The position numbers and the translations under genes were made by a program. Below the pieces are notes generated by a model, which did not search any database, was not told the DNA's origin, and worked only from the letters and a program-made list of their open reading frames with translations. A DNA stretch of 13,804 bases from Opitutaceae bacterium (GTDB taxonomy: Bacteria; Verrucomicrobiota; Verrucomicrobiia; Opitutales; Opitutaceae), in assembly GCA_031254955.1 (NCBI GenBank), contig JAIRTK010000278.1, forward strand, positions 1-13,804, read 5' to 3'. The first letter of the stretch is position 1. Each line of letters starts with the position of its first letter. Positions 1 to 6,738 of this stretch are shown piece after piece.

Positions 1-159
1 CCCGACAACGTGCGCGACTACATCATTTACCATGAGTTGATGCACCTGAAGGAAATGAACCACTCCCCGCGTTTTTGGGCGCGCGTCGGCGAAGTCTGCC
101 CCGGCTGGCGCGACGCCGAGCGTTGGCTCAAGGAAAACGGCGGCCTGCTCGGCCTCTGA
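1..159 (+). CDS. YgjP/DUF45-type zinc metallopeptidase, 3' end only
   Basis: This is the last 52 codons of a gene that begins before the window; the frame is open from base 1 to a TGA at 157-159. The visible residues include HELMH followed by LKEMNHSPRFW and, near the end, RWLKEN. HExxH, then a short spacer with N-H-S-xx-FW, is the zinc-binding signature of the YgjP/SprT-like (DUF45, M48-like) metallopeptidases, in which the two His residues of HExxH and the later His bind zinc and the Glu is the catalytic base. The end, with a C-P-xx-R-xx-E-RWLK pattern, fits the C terminus of that family. Substrates are poorly known. No partner gene follows: a repeat-filled gap separates it from the next gene. 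The family call is fairly secure; anything about the missing N-terminal part is not visible. Confidence 0.82.
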   Translation, partial: PDNVRDYIIYHELMHLKEMNHSPRFWARVGEVCPGWRDAERWLKENGGLLGL

Positions 160-420
160 ATCGGCCCCGCGCAAGCGTCGGCTGGAGGCTGGCTGAAGGC
201 TGGCGAAAACGTCACCGGAAGGCCTGCGAGAGGCAGGCGGGAGGCCAACGAAAAGCTAGCGGGAGGCAGGCGAGAGGCCGCGCCAAGGCCACCCCGCCGC
301 CCCCGGAAAACTCTTCCGCGCATCTCGCGCAATCTGCGCAACCCGCGCAACAGAGATTGACAACTGATCTAACTAAGGTGGCTCGGACGGGAATATTTTG
401 AACCACCAAGCGCAACCCGC
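160..420. repeat. Non-coding, imperfect short repeats of GGC/GAGGC words
   Basis: There is no convincing gene here; open frames are GC-rich artefacts. About 170-290 is made of degenerate repeats on the themes GGAGGCTGGC and GCGAGAGGCAGGCGGGAGGC, including the near-identical words GAGAGGCAGGCGGGAGGC and GGGAGGCAGGCGAGAGGC. About 318-351 repeats a CGCGCAA/TGCGCAA word. A TTGACA at 357-362 has no matching -10 box at a normal distance. Confidence 0.5.
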
Positions 421-422
421 CC

Positions 423-530
423 CCGGTAGGGAGGCCTCTCCGAGGCCTCCGCAACCACGCTCCAATTTCCCCATGAAAATCCAAACCGCAGCCCCGCCCG
501 GCGGAGGCCTCGGAGAGGCCTCCCTACCGG
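423..530. repeat. Long palindromic repeat, 30-bp perfect arms (copy 1)
   Basis: The arms 423-452 and 501-530 are perfect reverse complements over 30 bp and enclose a 48-base centre. Each arm is itself a hairpin: 430-450 is GGAGGCCTC-TCC-GAGGCCTCC, and 503-523 is the same with a GGA centre. The centre contains CCATGAAAATCCAAACCGC. Related sequence, with decayed arms but a recognisable centre, occurs at 3423-3526 and 12105-12210, so this is a dispersed family. No transposase is present. It may be a REP-like or MITE-like element; the mechanism is unknown. Confidence 0.8.
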
Positions 531-693
531 CGCTCCCGCGCCTGCGCTACGCCGCCCTGCGTAACTTCAGTTGATAATGGACGCAAAGCATTGGCAGCAG
601 GGTTGTAAGACGCTGGGTGCAGGCTGTTGTCCGCGTTCGCTTGGTGTAAAATTTTATCGCAAAGCCATTTCGTTTTCGCCAAATGGTATTCTC

Positions 694-1044
694 ATGAAAT
701 TCCGTATTCTCACGCTCGTCCTCACGCTTCTCGGCCTTTCGGTTCTTGCCGGCGCCGGCGCCGGAGATCGCCGGTCATCGACGCCGGAATCCAACGCAAA
801 CATCCAGCTCCTGCTGGAGTTTCAACGCCAGCATCAGGCCGACCGCGAGGCTTTTGCCCGCGCCTTCACTTCGGTGACCCAAACCTCCTCGTCGCTGGAA
901 AACGTGCTCAGTTCGCTTGTGCAGGAGGTGCTCACCCTCCGGCGCGACAACGACGCGCTCCGCGCGGAACTCGACGCCTTGAAAACCACTGTCAAGACGA
1001 TGCAAGAAACGCCGGAAACGGCGGGCAAAGCGGCGAAAAAATAG
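694..1044 (+). CDS. Small secreted coiled-coil protein, hypothetical
   Basis: The product is 116 residues. I chose the ATG at 694 because it gives a clean signal peptide: MKFR, a hydrophobic core rich in L and V, then LAGAGAG, cut at about residues 20-24. An upstream in-frame start at 571 would bury this signal behind an unconvincing leader. After the signal comes a predominantly helical, charged region (about 35-105) with heptad-like spacing of Leu/Val (QLLLEFQRQHQADREAF; LVQEVLTLRRDNDALRAEL), typical of a coiled coil, and then a short Lys/Ala-rich tail. No catalytic motif is seen. It probably acts in the periplasm or at the envelope as a structural or oligomerising protein, but no family is recognised. 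It stands alone between repeat blocks, with no Shine-Dalgarno sequence; a TAAAAT at 647-652 is a possible but weak -10 element. Confidence 0.72.
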   Translation: MKFRILTLVLTLLGLSVLAGAGAGDRRSSTPESNANIQLLLEFQRQHQADREAFARAFTSVTQTSSSLENVLSSLVQEVLTLRRDNDALRAELDALKTTVKTMQETPETAGKAAKK

Positions 1045-1096
1045 TCCCCTCTCCTTCTCGACAAAACCATCAGGCTCGGAGTGCGCGCGCGAAAGG

Positions 1097-1124
1097 GTAG
1101 TGAGTAGCGGGTAGCGAGTAGTGA
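1097..1124. repeat. Heptanucleotide tandem repeat, four units
   Basis: Four direct units of GTAG[T/C]G[A/G] lie head to tail, at 1097-1103, 1104-1110, 1111-1117 and 1118-1124. They sit three bases before the left end of the MITE-like element at 1128. Seven is not a codon-frame multiple, and the stretch follows the stop of the small coiled-coil gene, so it is non-coding. Confidence 0.75.
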
Positions 1125-1127
1125 GTC

Positions 1128-1290
1128 ATACCCTTTCCCAGTGAATAGGACACTTTAGAAGCAGAGCCATGTAGGGGCTTCGCTTGCGAAGCCCGTTGCA
1201 GGAGCACGGCCTTTGCTGGAGCACGGTTATCAAGCCGGGCGTCGCAAGCGACGCCCCTGCAAAAGTGTGATTTTCATTGGGAATGGGTAT
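1128..1290 (+). mobile_element. MITE-like element, ATACC family, copy 1
   Basis: This 163-bp element has imperfect terminal inverted repeats of about 29 bp. The left end starts ATACCCTTTCCCAGTGAA and the right end, read on the - strand, starts ATACCCATTCCCAATGAA; both continue to ACACTTT. Inside are two tight hairpins, GGCTTCGC-TT-GCGAAGCC and GGGCGTCGC-AA-GCGACGCCC. It encodes nothing. A second copy lies in reverse orientation at 13523-13668. Copy 1 is 17 bp longer because the word TTGC[A/T]GGAGCACGG is tandemly duplicated near 1196-1230. Outer TA dinucleotides at both ends would fit TA-targeting IS630/Tc1-type transposases, but this is inference. Confidence 0.8.
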
Positions 1291-1322
1291 AACCTCGATA
1301 AAGCGCATCAGTCTCGGGGAGC

Positions 1323-1365
1323 GCACGCGTCCCGCGTGCAGGTTTTGGCGTCCCGCCAAAACCTG
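1323..1365. repeat. Two overlapping perfect hairpins with TCC loops
   Basis: 1323-1339 reads GCACGCG-TCC-CGCGTGC (7-bp stem). 1339-1365 has arms CAGGTTTTGGCG and CGCCAAAACCTG around a TCC loop (12-bp stem). The two share one base. A shorter relative, CGCG-TCC-CGCG, lies at 1427-1437. All have the same three-base loop with different arms. None is followed by a T-tract, so they are not ordinary terminators. Confidence 0.75.
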
Positions 1366-1550
1366 TTGCCCGGCGTCCACCAGCATCCCCGCCAGCACCC
1401 CGCCGGCACTCTCACCAGGCGACACCCGCGTCCCGCGTGCACCCCACCCACCCACGAAAATGCACGCCCCGCCTTGGGCAACGCGGCGTCTTTCGGTTTT
1501 CCGGCTGTCCGGTGGGTGCGATGCAAAGTCGAGTCCCCCCAAAAAAAAGA

Positions 1551-1772
1551 CGCTCGCGCAAGGAGCGGCGGCGTCCCGCCGCCGGACGCGAGCCACGCGA
1601 GCACCCTGCGCACGCGGGCTTTCGCGCAGCGTAGCGCATCACACAGCTCATCGCATCGCGCAGCGCATCACATGCGCAGACCATCGCATACGGACTTTCT
1701 CGCGACTCATCGCACACGGGCGAGGCTTTCGCCTCGTCCGGCGGCGGGACGCCGCCGCTCCTTGCGCGAGCG
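1551..1772. repeat. 38-bp perfect inverted repeat with 146-base centre
   Basis: 1551-1588 and 1735-1772 are exact reverse complements over 38 bp. Each arm carries the hairpin CGGCGGCG-TCC-CGCCGCCG (1566-1584) or its GGA counterpart (1739-1757). Within the centre, 1624-1656 and 1658-1689 are imperfect tandem units of about 32 bp, both beginning GCGCAGCG and ending ATCGCAT. A further small hairpin, CGAGGC-TTTC-GCCTCG, lies beside the right arm. There is no gene and no transposase. Confidence 0.85.
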
Positions 1773-1922
1773 CCTTGGCTCATCCCTTTTGACGCATGGC
1801 TTCGCCTTGAAACGCCACCGTCCTCCGGCAGGGGCTTTTTTGCACTCGTCTTTGGTTTCGATGTCACTTGTGTTCCCTTTTTTCTGTTTTTGTCCCGACA
1901 GTCTTTTCGCACCTTGATTCCA

Positions 1923-3347
1923 ATGATTCCTTTCCGCCTAAAACGCATCCGGCGCCGCGCCTTGGTCGTCGCGATGATCGGGATCGCGGCGGCGGGCACG
2001 GCCCGGACGGCGACGGACGCCGACGCGATTTCCCGCCTGCAAGACGCCTTGCCCGAGCGGAGCCTGCCGGGGCTGGACGCCCTGCTGCGCAAGGCGCTCG
2101 TGAGCGCGCCCGAGGTCGTCATGCGCGAATGGGCGCTCGCCGAGGCCGAGGCCAACACCCTCGTCGCCCGCGCGCCCATGCTGCCGCGTCTCGAAACTTG
2201 GGTGAACGCCGGCGCGACCTACGAACAACGGCGGGACGGGGCGTATGAAATCAACGGCCAGACCATCCAAGCCAACGACCGCGACCGGGTGCTGACCGCC
2301 GTCTTGTTCAACGTCGGCTTCTACCAGCCCGTCTTTCATTGGGGCGCGCTGGCCAAAAACTACCAAATCGGGAAACTGCGCCAAGCCATCTCCGGGCGCA
2401 ACATCGCCGAGACCCGCCGCCTGCTCGCGCTCGACATCCGCCGGCGCTGCCTCGACCTGATGCTCGCCAGAAACGGCCTTCAAATCGCCCGCCGCAACCT
2501 GGACCGCGCCGGGGAGACTTATGCGCAGATGGAGCAACTGATCGCCGACGGCACGCAAGCCGCCGCCGCGCTTGACGGCCCGAGCCGCGACCTCGACATC
2601 CTCCGCCCCGAGGCGCGCAGACAGGAGGTCGAATACGCCATGCTCCGCGACAGCCTGCTGCGGCTCGCCGGCGTCACCGAGGCCGACCTCGAATCCCTGC
2701 CGGAGGGGCTGCCCCCGTTCGGCCAGCTCGACGACGCGCTCGCGATGCTCGTCAACACCCGGAGCGTCGCGCCCTCGAACACGCTCGCCGAGCTTAAAGA
2801 CCAGATCGAGGCCGAGCGCCTGAATTACGAAATCCAGAAAACCCGCCTGTGGCCCAAATTCGGCCTCAACCTCTCCGTCACCCAGGAAAACCGCGCGCCG
2901 GACAACAACGTCCTCGGGCCAAAATCGCTCATCACGAGCTGGAACGCGTTTGGCACCATGAACTGGCGCGTATTCGACAGCCAGGAAACCAAAGGCCTCC
3001 AACTCGCCTCGCTCAACCGCCTGCGCGCGCTCGAAGTGCGCCGCGCGCAGGCGGAAAAACAGGAGGGCGGCGAACGCGAGACCGAGGCGCTGCGCCTGCA
3101 ACTCCAGTGGGAACGCCTGAAAAACACAGAACGCGACCTGGCCCGCGCGCAAGCGGGACTGGAATTGACCGGGCAGGACTTCGCCAACGGCTGGGCGCCT
3201 GCGCGCGCCGTGGAAGACGCCCGCGTCCATCTCGCCAACGTGCTCCAGCAAACCCATGCCGAACGCGCCGCGTTTGCCTCCGCCCTGGCGGCCTGCCTGT
3301 CCAGCCGCGGACGCGACCCGGCGGTGAACGGCGGCGGAAATTCTTAA
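1923..3347 (+). CDS. TolC-family outer-membrane efflux protein
   Basis: The product is 474 residues, a normal length for the TolC/OEP family, whose trimers form the outer-membrane channel and periplasmic tunnel of tripartite exporters. I chose the ATG at 1923; a TTG at 1890 is in frame but only lengthens the leader. The N terminus is a signal peptide with a long basic stretch (MIPFRLKRIRRR), a hydrophobic run (VVAMIGIAAAG) and a likely cut near residue 30. Two alpha-helical repeats follow, each with an Ala/Leu/Arg/Gln-rich coiled-coil character (for example ALAEAEANTLVARAPMLPRL near 60-80 and EIQKTRLWPKFGLNLSVTQE near 305), the pattern of the duplicated OEP domain. Upstream is only repeat DNA, with no clear promoter or ribosome site. 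It heads the export locus; the adaptor gene follows after a 230-base gap holding a palindromic repeat. Substrate unknown. Confidence 0.85.
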   Translation: MIPFRLKRIRRRALVVAMIGIAAAGTARTATDADAISRLQDALPERSLPGLDALLRKALVSAPEVVMREWALAEAEANTLVARAPMLPRLETWVNAGATYEQRRDGAYEINGQTIQANDRDRVLTAVLFNVGFYQPVFHWGALAKNYQIGKLRQAISGRNIAETRRLLALDIRRRCLDLMLARNGLQIARRNLDRAGETYAQMEQLIADGTQAAAALDGPSRDLDILRPEARRQEVEYAMLRDSLLRLAGVTEADLESLPEGLPPFGQLDDALAMLVNTRSVAPSNTLAELKDQIEAERLNYEIQKTRLWPKFGLNLSVTQENRAPDNNVLGPKSLITSWNAFGTMNWRVFDSQETKGLQLASLNRLRALEVRRAQAEKQEGGERETEALRLQLQWERLKNTERDLARAQAGLELTGQDFANGWAPARAVEDARVHLANVLQQTHAERAAFASALAACLSSRGRDPAVNGGGNS

Positions 3348-3422
3348 CAAACGCGTTCGCCAGCCCCTGTTTTTCGCCATGATGACGCACCATCCAAAAC
3401 ACGTTAACGACTGGCCGAAGGC

Positions 3423-3526
3423 GGCAGGGCGGCCGCTCCGGGGCGCCCGCGACGACGCCCCGCTTTTCCCATGAAAATTTCAACCGCCGCCCCGTCCGGC
3501 GGAGGCCTCGAAAAGGCCGCCCTGCC
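3423..3526. repeat. Palindromic repeat, copy 2, between tolC-like and adaptor genes
   Basis: The outer 12 bp, GGCAGGGCGGCC at 3423-3434, pair perfectly with 3515-3526, and the inner arms are decayed. The centre has CCCATGAAAAT followed by CAACCGCCGCCCC, close to the centre of the 423-530 element. The TCC core of the left inner hairpin is retained, while its right counterpart reads GAA. It fills most of the 230-base gap at 3348-3577 and could act as a hairpin in the transcript between the two export genes. Confidence 0.65.
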
Positions 3527-3577
3527 CGCTCCGCGTGACCTCCGTCACGACAAAAACCCGGTTCCCAAACCCGTCTC

Positions 3578-4699
3578 ATGAAGTCGAAGACCCTTTTGCT
3601 CTTGACCGCCGTGCTCCTCCTCGCCGGGGCAGCCGGCTGGGGAATCTATTACCAAACCCTGCCCGTCGCGGTGCTGGACGCGGCCAGACGCGGCGCCGCC
3701 GTGCGCATCGTCCCGGCCAACATCGTGGTGAGCGAGTCCTTTACCATGGACATCAAAAGCGAGGCGGGCGGACGCATCGTCGCCAGCCATGTCCAGCTCG
3801 GACGCGAGGTGAAAGCCGGCGAGGTCTTATATCAAATCGACACGCGCGACCTGGAACTGGAAATCGAGCGCATCGAGTCGGAATACAAAGCCCTGAAAGC
3901 GCGCATCGCCATCGGCTCGGCGACGCGCTTCGAGATCGCGACGGCGGAGGAAAACGTGCGCAACAACACGCGCCTCGTCGAGCAAGGCCGCGTGGCGCCC
4001 ATCGACGTGGAACGCGCCAAACGCGCCGTCGAGCAACTCAAGGACCGCCTCGCCAACGAAGAAATCAGCAACCAGCAGGCGCTCGAAAGCTACGAGAACA
4101 CGCTGAAGCTGAAACGGCGCATGCTGGAAAAGATGAGCGTGACCGTGGCGAATGACGGCACCATCGCGGAAATCTTTGCGCGCACGGGCGACCTGATCGG
4201 CGGCGGCCAGGTGCTGGCGCGCGTCATCTCCAAGGAGCGGCTGGTGCAGGCGCAGATCAGCGAGGAAAATTTCGCGGGCGTGCGCCCAGGGCTGCCGGTG
4301 AACGTGCAACTGCTCGGCTACGGCGGGCGGTTGTTCAAGGCCGGGGTCGAGCGCGTGCTGCCCAACGCGGACGAAAAGACCAGGCGTTACATCGCCTATC
4401 TGGACGTTGACATCGCGGACGCCTTGCTGGTCCCCGGCCTGACCGGCGAAGCCAGCATCACCGTGGACCGGCACGAGAACGCCCTGCTGGCCGACCGCCG
4501 CGGCGTGCTGGGCAACTCGGTCTTCACCGTGCGCGACGGGCGCGCGTGGCTGCGCCCCGTGAGCACCGGGTTCGCGGGGCTTGATTATGTTGAAATCCTC
4601 GACGGGCTGGCGGAAGGCGACGCGATCATCATTGATTCGCCGTCCGTCTTCCGCGACGGGCAGCGCGTGCGGGTGGCCAACGCCCCGGAGCGCCGGTAA
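3578..4699 (+). CDS. HlyD/MFP-family periplasmic adaptor of an ABC exporter
   Basis: The product is 373 residues, a typical length for a membrane-fusion protein that links an inner-membrane transporter to a TolC channel. Residues 4-24 (LLLLTAVLLLAGAAGWG) form a signal anchor. Residues about 60-90 (SEAGGRIVASHVQLGREVKA then GEVLYQID) are the first half of the lipoyl/barrel-sandwich domain; 92-185 are a helical hairpin rich in Glu, Arg and Lys; 187-217 (TVANDGTIAEIFARTGDLIG) are the second lipoyl half; then come a beta-barrel (about 220-300) and a membrane-proximal domain ending in ...GLAEGDAIIIDSP...DGQRV. The stop TAA at 4697-4699 overlaps an ATG at 4699, which is the start of a truncated permease copy, so this gene was once translationally coupled to a permease. 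The start lacks a Shine-Dalgarno sequence. Substrate unknown; MacA-like and DevB-like roles are both possible. Confidence 0.88.
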   Translation: MKSKTLLLLTAVLLLAGAAGWGIYYQTLPVAVLDAARRGAAVRIVPANIVVSESFTMDIKSEAGGRIVASHVQLGREVKAGEVLYQIDTRDLELEIERIESEYKALKARIAIGSATRFEIATAEENVRNNTRLVEQGRVAPIDVERAKRAVEQLKDRLANEEISNQQALESYENTLKLKRRMLEKMSVTVANDGTIAEIFARTGDLIGGGQVLARVISKERLVQAQISEENFAGVRPGLPVNVQLLGYGGRLFKAGVERVLPNADEKTRRYIAYLDVDIADALLVPGLTGEASITVDRHENALLADRRGVLGNSVFTVRDGRAWLRPVSTGFAGLDYVEILDGLAEGDAIIIDSPSVFRDGQRVRVANAPERR

Positions 4700-4776
4700 T
4701 GCTCACCAACCTCAACATCGCGCTGCGGTTCCTGCTGGCCAAACGGCGCTCCATGCCGCTTACTCGCCCGCGATGA
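4699..4776 (+). pseudogene. Truncated 5' copy of the ABC permease gene
   Basis: From the ATG overlapping the adaptor stop, the first 19 codons encode MLTNLNIALRFLLAKRRSM, the same as the intact permease that starts at 7123 except Asn for Lys at position 6. The DNA identity runs 57 bp (4699-4755) with only two mismatches, one silent. After the Met-19 codon the sequence changes to PLTRPR and a TGA at 4774-4776. That TGA overlaps the ATG of the FAD oxidoreductase at 4773. The fragment keeps only the cytoplasmic start of the permease and no membrane segment. It may still be translated as a 25-residue peptide that couples the adaptor to the oxidoreductase gene. It is best read as the remnant of the original operon junction after insertion, duplication or replacement. 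Confidence 0.85.
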
Positions 4777-6680
4777 AACCCCCTGGGACATCCCCTTGGC
4801 CGCCGGCGCTCGCGCTGCTGCTGCCGCTCCTCTCCGCCGCCGCCGCCGCCCGCGCCGAAAGCATCCTCGTCGAAGCCGAGTCGTTCGCCAATCACGGCGG
4901 CTGGGTCGTGGACAACGAATCCATGCTGCAAATGGGTTCGCCCTACCTCATGGCGCACGGCCTCGGCGCGCCCGTGCGCGACGCCACCACGACCATCCAC
5001 GCCGCCGCTGCCGGCGAATGGCGCGTCTGGGTGCGCACGCGCGACTGGGTGGCGCCCTGGGGAAAAACCGGCGCGCCCGGACGATTCCAACTCCTCGCCG
5101 ACGGCGCCGCGCTCCCGGTCACCTTCGGCGCCGAAGGCGCCGACTGGCACTGGCAGGACGGCGGTGCCATCACCCTCCGCGCCGGGGAAAACACCCTCGC
5201 CCTCCGCGACCTCACCGGCTTCAACGCCCGCTGCGACGCCATTTTCCTCACCAACGACCCCGCCGCCGCCCCGCCCGCCGAACGCCCGCGCCAACCCGTC
5301 ATCGACGCCGGCGGGTTCGACCTCGTCGTCGCCGGCGGCGGCCTCGCCGGCTGCTGCGCCGCCCTCAGCGCCGCCCGCCTCGGCTGCAAAGTCGCCCTCA
5401 TCCAAAACCGCCCCGTCCTCGGCGGCAACAACAGCTCCGAAATCCGCGTCGGCGCCTCCGGTCGCATCGAGCAACAACCCTATCCCAGACTCGGCTACCT
5501 CATGGACGAACTCAACAACATCGGCCGTTGGAACATCCGCGAAGCCAAGGAAAAACCCGCTGCCGAACGCAGCCGCCAAATCACGGCCATCGCCGCCAGA
5601 CACCCCGAAAAACACATCCACAACGGCGGCCCCGCCTCCAACTACGACGACGCCCGCAAAGAACGCCTCATCCGCGCCGAGCCGAACATCACCCTCTTCC
5701 TCAACACCCAGGCCGACGCCGTCGAGACCGCCCCCGCCCCCGCCGCCGCCGCCCGCCGCATCACCGCCATCATCGCCACCAACATCCTCACCGGCGAACG
5801 CCTCCGCTTCCGCGCGAAACTCTTTGCCGACTGCACCGGCGACGCCACCATCGGCTTCCTCGCCGGCGCCGACTGGCGCGAAGGCCGCGAAAGCCGCGCC
5901 GAGACCGCCGAACCGCGCGCCCCCGCGCAACCCGACCGCATGGTCATGGGCGCCTCCGTCCAATGGTATGCCGAAGACGCCCCCGCGCCCGTCCCCTTCC
6001 CCGCGTGCCCCTGGGCCATCGAGTTCGACGAACGCACCGCCCAGCCCGGCCTCCGCGGCGACTGGAAGTGGGAAACCGGCATGAACCGTGACCAAGTCGC
6101 CGAAATCGAACGCATCCGCGACCACGGCCTCCGCGCCGTTTTTGGCAACTGGGACTTCTTGAAAAACCGCTCCGAAAAAAAAGCGGACTACGCCGGCAAA
6201 CAACTCGCCTGGGTCGCGCACATCGCCGGCAAACGCGAGTCGCGCCGCCTCCTCGGCGACGTGATCCTGCGCGAGCAGGACATCCTCGACGGCGCCACCT
6301 TCCCCGACGGCTCCTTCACGACCACCTGGGGCGTTGACCTCCACTTCCCCAAACCCCTTGAAGGCATGACCGAGGAACCCTTCCTCGCCATCTCGAAATC
6401 CCCCCGCATAAAACCCCTCGCCGTGCCCTACCGCTGCCTCTACTCGCGCAACATCGAAAACCTCTTCATGGCCGGCCGCAACATCAGCGTCACCCACGTT
6501 GCCCTCGGCACCGTGCGCGTCATGCGCACTGGCGGCATGATGGGCGAAGTCGTCGGCATGGCCGCCTCGCTCTGCAAAAAACACACCGCCACCCCGCGCC
6601 AAATCTACCAGCGGCACCTCGACGAATTAAAAAGCCTGATGACCCAAGGCGTCGGCAAACCCGGCTTCCCCGAGGATTGA
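4773..6680 (+). CDS. Secreted FAD-dependent oxidoreductase with sugar-binding-like N domain
   Basis: The product is 635 residues. I chose the ATG at 4773, which overlaps the preceding stop (ATGA) and gives a signal peptide (MKPPGTSPWPPALALLLPLL, then an Ala-rich run, cut near ARA|ES, residue 28). Residues about 30-162 form a beta-rich domain (ILVEAESFANHGGWVVDNES...GEWRVWVRTRDW...NTLALRDLTGFN) resembling the carbohydrate-binding or golvesin-C-like modules that precede such enzymes. Residues 183-225 hold the FAD Rossmann motif: DLVVAGGGLAG (GxGxxG at 188-193), then LGGNNSSEIRVG. A FADCTGDATIGFLAGA motif is in mid-protein, and NLFMAGRNISVTHVALGTVR near the C terminus closes the flavin site. This is the FAD_oxidored (PF12831) type, often labelled 'xanthan lyase' in polysaccharide-degrading Bacteroidota, Planctomycetota and Verrucomicrobiota. 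The true substrate is unknown. Its place inside an ABC operon is odd: Ala codons are mostly GCC, whereas the permease mostly uses GCG. Confidence 0.83.
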   Translation: MKPPGTSPWPPALALLLPLLSAAAAARAESILVEAESFANHGGWVVDNESMLQMGSPYLMAHGLGAPVRDATTTIHAAAAGEWRVWVRTRDWVAPWGKTGAPGRFQLLADGAALPVTFGAEGADWHWQDGGAITLRAGENTLALRDLTGFNARCDAIFLTNDPAAAPPAERPRQPVIDAGGFDLVVAGGGLAGCCAALSAARLGCKVALIQNRPVLGGNNSSEIRVGASGRIEQQPYPRLGYLMDELNNIGRWNIREAKEKPAAERSRQITAIAARHPEKHIHNGGPASNYDDARKERLIRAEPNITLFLNTQADAVETAPAPAAAARRITAIIATNILTGERLRFRAKLFADCTGDATIGFLAGADWREGRESRAETAEPRAPAQPDRMVMGASVQWYAEDAPAPVPFPACPWAIEFDERTAQPGLRGDWKWETGMNRDQVAEIERIRDHGLRAVFGNWDFLKNRSEKKADYAGKQLAWVAHIAGKRESRRLLGDVILREQDILDGATFPDGSFTTTWGVDLHFPKPLEGMTEEPFLAISKSPRIKPLAVPYRCLYSRNIENLFMAGRNISVTHVALGTVRVMRTGGMMGEVVGMAASLCKKHTATPRQIYQRHLDELKSLMTQGVGKPGFPED

Positions 6681-6738
6681 CCCCAAGGGCAACCATGGCT
6701 CGTCGCGGTTTTCACGGTTGATTTGCTTTTAATTCTGG

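Noticed and set aside
357..385. TTGACA as a -35 promoter box
   Set aside because: No -10-like sequence at 16-18 bases and no gene start within 300 bases downstream.
1620..1700. Repeated GCGCATCA / ATCGCAT words resembling a CRISPR array
   Set aside because: Only two imperfect units of about 32 bp with no spacers, and no cas genes nearby.
1213..1917. Long open frames through the non-coding block before the TolC-like gene
   Set aside because: They run through the MITE-like element and the 38-bp inverted repeat, overlap each other in several frames and show no domain; composition is Arg/Pro/Ala/His as in random GC-rich DNA.
1890..1922. TTG start for the TolC-like protein
   Set aside because: The ATG at 1923 gives a normal basic-hydrophobic signal peptide; the 11 extra residues add nothing.
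4629..6617. A 662-residue frame on the - strand opposite the FAD oxidoreductase
   Set aside because: It is a GC-rich shadow: very Gly/Ala/Val-rich, no domain, and fully antisense to a gene with clear motifs and signal peptide.
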